DNA of 44,108 bases from assembly GCA_021736335.1 (NCBI GenBank), contig JAIPGC010000005.1, positions 1-44,108 of the forward strand, written 5' to 3'. The position numbers and the translations under genes were made by a program. The notes below the pieces were generated by a model. The model had not been told where the DNA came from. It saw only the letters and a program-made list of their open reading frames with translations, and made no database searches. This document shows positions 43,228 to 44,108 of this stretch, piece by piece. Origin of the DNA: Acholeplasmataceae bacterium. Its GTDB lineage: Bacteria > Bacillota_I > Bacilli_A > Acholeplasmatales > Acholeplasmataceae. Within the stretch, counting starts at the first letter, position 1, and every line of letters begins with the position of its first letter.

Positions 43228-43317
43228 GTTTCTTCTACCCTTTAGTAGGAGAGACCCGTGAATTAGTCCTAATGTCTACATCCCCCCCCAAGACATTAGG
43301 ACCTTTTTTATTTTTTT
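43228..43317 (+). ncRNA. Candidate stand-alone two-hairpin small RNA with C8 loop
   Basis: From the predicted start the transcript opens directly with an 11-bp stem (GTTTCTTCTAC against GTAGGAGAGAC, two G-U pairs) around CCTTTA, then a short unpaired linker (CCGTGAATTA), then a perfect 12-bp terminator stem (GTCCTAATGTCT against AGACATTAGGAC). Its 13-base loop carries eight cytosines, and T tracts follow. The esterase gene downstream has its own extended -10 box (TGa-TATAAT, 43328-43336), arguing for a free RNA rather than a leader. C-rich loops are known in Staphylococcus sRNAs that bind Shine-Dalgarno sites. I could not match it to a known riboswitch or RNA family; this is inference from structure. 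Confidence 0.6.
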
Positions 43318-43370
43318 GGGCATGATATGATATAATATAGGTAATTTATAAGCGAAAAGGAGATTAAAAG

Positions 43371-44108
43371 ATGGCTAGTTTTTCCTGTCATTTTAATTCA
43401 TCAGTTTTAGAATTAAAAACACAATTAGAAATTCTTATCCCTGATGATATCAAGGAAGGTGAAAGAATAAAAGTGCTCTATTTGTTACATGGATATTTTG
43501 GTAATCAAACAGACTGGATTCGTTTATCCAATATTGAGTTATACATAAGACCATATAGAGTAGCTGTTGTTATGCCGTCGGTTCATAATAGTTATTACAC
43601 TGATATGAAATACGGAGCAAAATATTTTACATATATTGCTGAAGAACTCCCTAGATTTATTGAAAACACATTGCCTGTATCAAAGAAAAGAGAAGACCAT
43701 TATATATGTGGTTTATCTATGGGTGGTTATGGTGCATTAAAAGTTGCACTAACCTATCCAAACAAATTCAAAATGGCAGCAAGCCTATCAGGGGCACTTA
43801 ATATAGAGCGAATCCAACAATTAAGTGTCAATGATGGAAGATATGATAAATTCATAGGTATTTATGGACAAGAATCTGTTAAGGATACACCTAATGATTT
43901 AAAATATCTCATCTCTAATATGAAAAACGCTGATAAGGATGCTCTTGATTTCTTCATTGGATGTGGAACAGAAGATTTCTTATATCAGGATAATCTTGAC
44001 TTCGTAGCATTTCTAAAAGAACAAAGTGTCAAGCATATTTATGTAGAATCAAAAGGAACACATGACTGGTATTTTTGGGATAGTTATGTTCAAAAAGTGC
44101 TAAAATAT
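43371..44108 (+). CDS. Tributyrin esterase-like serine hydrolase, 3'-truncated
   Basis: 246 residues are visible, and the frame is still open at the window edge. Esterase D/EstA-type alpha/beta hydrolase: YLLHGYFGNQTDW near the oxyanion, nucleophile elbow GLSMGGYGALK, a late GTEDFLY segment carrying the acid, and KGTHDWYFW carrying the histidine, so the catalytic domain is essentially complete. Likely cleaves short-chain esters; S-formylglutathione-hydrolase-like activity is possible. AAAAGGAG lies seven bases ahead of the ATG, and an extended -10 box is at 43328-43336. No signal peptide is seen, so it is probably cytoplasmic. Confidence 0.9.
   Translation, partial: MASFSCHFNSSVLELKTQLEILIPDDIKEGERIKVLYLLHGYFGNQTDWIRLSNIELYIRPYRVAVVMPSVHNSYYTDMKYGAKYFTYIAEELPRFIENTLPVSKKREDHYICGLSMGGYGALKVALTYPNKFKMAASLSGALNIERIQQLSVNDGRYDKFIGIYGQESVKDTPNDLKYLISNMKNADKDALDFFIGCGTEDFLYQDNLDFVAFLKEQSVKHIYVESKGTHDWYFWDSYVQKVLKY

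Noticed and set aside
43228-43317. Known riboswitch or housekeeping RNA (c-di-GMP, preQ1, fluoride, guanidine-II, SRP RNA)
   Set aside because: None of the conserved cores of these RNAs is visible, and the following gene has its own -10 box. I could not run a covariance search.

Overview
The window is low-GC DNA that reads with the standard code. TGA serves as a real stop in at least six genes, several in ATGA overlaps (stops at 480, 1076, 7334, 24737, 27296, 39641). ClpB lacks the N-terminal domain, as in Mollicutes. There is a fermentative [FeFe]-hydrogenase operon, many peptidases and secondary transporters, and short intergenic gaps with strong hairpin terminators. Together these suggest an anaerobic relative of the Acholeplasma/Izemoplasma lineage (Mycoplasmatota) or a close Bacillota group. 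That assignment is inference from gene content; no rRNA or phylogenetic marker was analysed.

Layout. 1-2975: the 3' end of a uridine kinase gene, overlapped by an MTA/SAH nucleosidase and a DJ-1/PfpI gene, then a MATE exporter. 3087-3464: a tRNA cluster (Glu, Arg, Pro, Gly) with a promoter and a terminator. 3573-5307: a flavin-reductase fusion protein, a YczE-type membrane protein and tRNA-Leu. 5306-7538: a small islet (GNAT acetyltransferase and alpha/beta hydrolase) bounded by two copies of an ~83-nt structured repeat, next to tRNA-Leu. 7537-17097: a DUF1294 protein, a membrane GGDEF/HD-GYP protein, a small membrane protein that may start at AUU, pyruvate kinase, a second MATE, a membrane GGDEF/EAL protein and an M29 aminopeptidase. 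17187-21347: an S9 peptidase and an NfeD/flotillin pair. 21430-26086: a secreted DUF2202 protein, a secreted subtilase translationally coupled to an Ig-like lipoprotein, and an AAA ATPase. 26221-28885: a DUF2188 protein, a LytTR/DUF3021-type regulator pair and an AEC transporter. 28930-31859: ClpB on the minus strand behind a textbook promoter and a CIRCE-like palindrome, then a low-molecular-weight phosphatase-like protein. 31908-33870: tRNA-Cys, an NYN-LOTUS protein abutting an Smr-domain protein, and a membrane PH-like protein. 33904-36579: a Ca2+ P-type ATPase. 36904-43064: a hydrogenase operon (NuoE-like, HndB-like, NuoF-like, [FeFe] catalytic subunit), followed by a substrate-binding lipoprotein and an ABC permease with no ATPase. 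43193-43317: a probable stand-alone small RNA. 43371-end: an esterase cut by the window edge.

How the genes fit together. Pyruvate kinase and the NAD(H)-linked hydrogenase suit sugar fermentation with H2 as electron sink, and a cre-like site lies upstream of the hydrogenase operon. Two c-di-GMP enzymes point to second-messenger signalling that is uncommon in small wall-less genomes. The surface set (subtilase, Ig-like lipoprotein, flotillin, DUF2202 protein) suggests envelope-associated proteolysis and organisation.

The strongest candidates for something undescribed are the two-hairpin small RNA with an eight-cytosine loop (about 43228-43317), the paired ~83-nt repeats around the islet, the coupled subtilase/lipoprotein pair and the NYN-LOTUS/Smr pair.
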